This document shows, piece after piece, positions 14,323 through 14,339 of a DNA stretch of 14,339 nucleotides. Origin of the DNA: Oscillospiraceae bacterium (GTDB lineage Bacteria; Bacillota; Clostridia; Oscillospirales; CAG-272). A model generated the notes under the pieces. The model saw only the letters and a program-made list of their open reading frames with translations, had not been told where the DNA came from and made no database searches. The stretch spans positions 1-14,339 of the forward strand of contig WREN01000022.1 of the NCBI GenBank assembly GCA_009779295.1, read 5' to 3'. The position numbers and the translations under genes are program-made. Position 1 is the stretch's first letter, and every line of letters starts with the position of its first letter.

Positions 14323-14339
14323 TTATTTTGGTTTTGTAG

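Noticed and set aside
14293..14339. A possible small gene starting at ATG 14293 on the plus strand with GGAG upstream
   Set aside because: It contains the perfect hairpin, overlaps the likely -35 of the minus-strand lipoprotein promoter and runs off the window without supporting similarity.

Overview
The window looks like a stretch of a Bacillota (Clostridia-like) chromosome of moderate GC content. Supporting signs are strong AGGAGG-type ribosome binding sites, TTG starts, lipoprotein signal peptides, consensus sigma-A promoters, a 3D-domain cell-wall protein, a LytR-CpsA-Psr protein and the rimO-pgsA pair. The carbohydrate genes fit a gut-type saccharolytic anaerobe, but this is inference. 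I see no rRNA, tRNA, CRISPR array, transposase or phage gene.

Layout. (1) 1-2017, plus strand: the 3' half of a sialidase-like gene, then a solute-binding lipoprotein, closed by a palindromic terminator. (2) 2018-4212, plus: a GH31 glycosidase behind a perfect TTGACA-N17-TATAAT promoter whose -35 box is overlapped by a 19-bp palindrome, closed by a terminator. (3) 4213-5458, plus: a Fic-domain protein with a C-terminal winged helix. Three copies of a TTATTTCAG half-site surround its perfect promoter. (4) 5504-7259, minus: a CBM9-like protein followed by a transglutaminase-like protein, both apparently cytoplasmic. (5) 7378-7509: a 132-bp imperfect palindromic repeat element between the rimO promoter region and the rimO start. 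(6) 7535-10586, plus: rimO, pgsA and an LCP-family gene, each junction being an ATGA overlap. (7) 10587-11836, plus: own promoter, a structured leader with repeated ATTACA boxes, a G5/3D-domain cell-wall protein and a bidirectional terminator. (8) 11852-14236, minus: a second solute-binding lipoprotein followed by a NAT_N/GNAT_C-type acyltransferase-like protein.

How the genes fit together. Regions 1, 2, 4 and 8 suggest glycan capture and breakdown: two paralogous sugar-type binding lipoproteins, a sialidase-like enzyme, a GH31 glycosidase and a CBM9-like protein. No ABC permease or ATPase gene lies inside the window. Regions 6 and 7 are housekeeping: ribosome modification, phosphatidylglycerol synthesis, cell-wall polymer attachment and peptidoglycan processing. 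The most interesting part is the Fic gene. The protein carries an intact AMPylation motif, a class II inhibitory motif and a DNA-binding domain, and its promoter carries a three-part repeat that is a good candidate for an autoregulatory operator.
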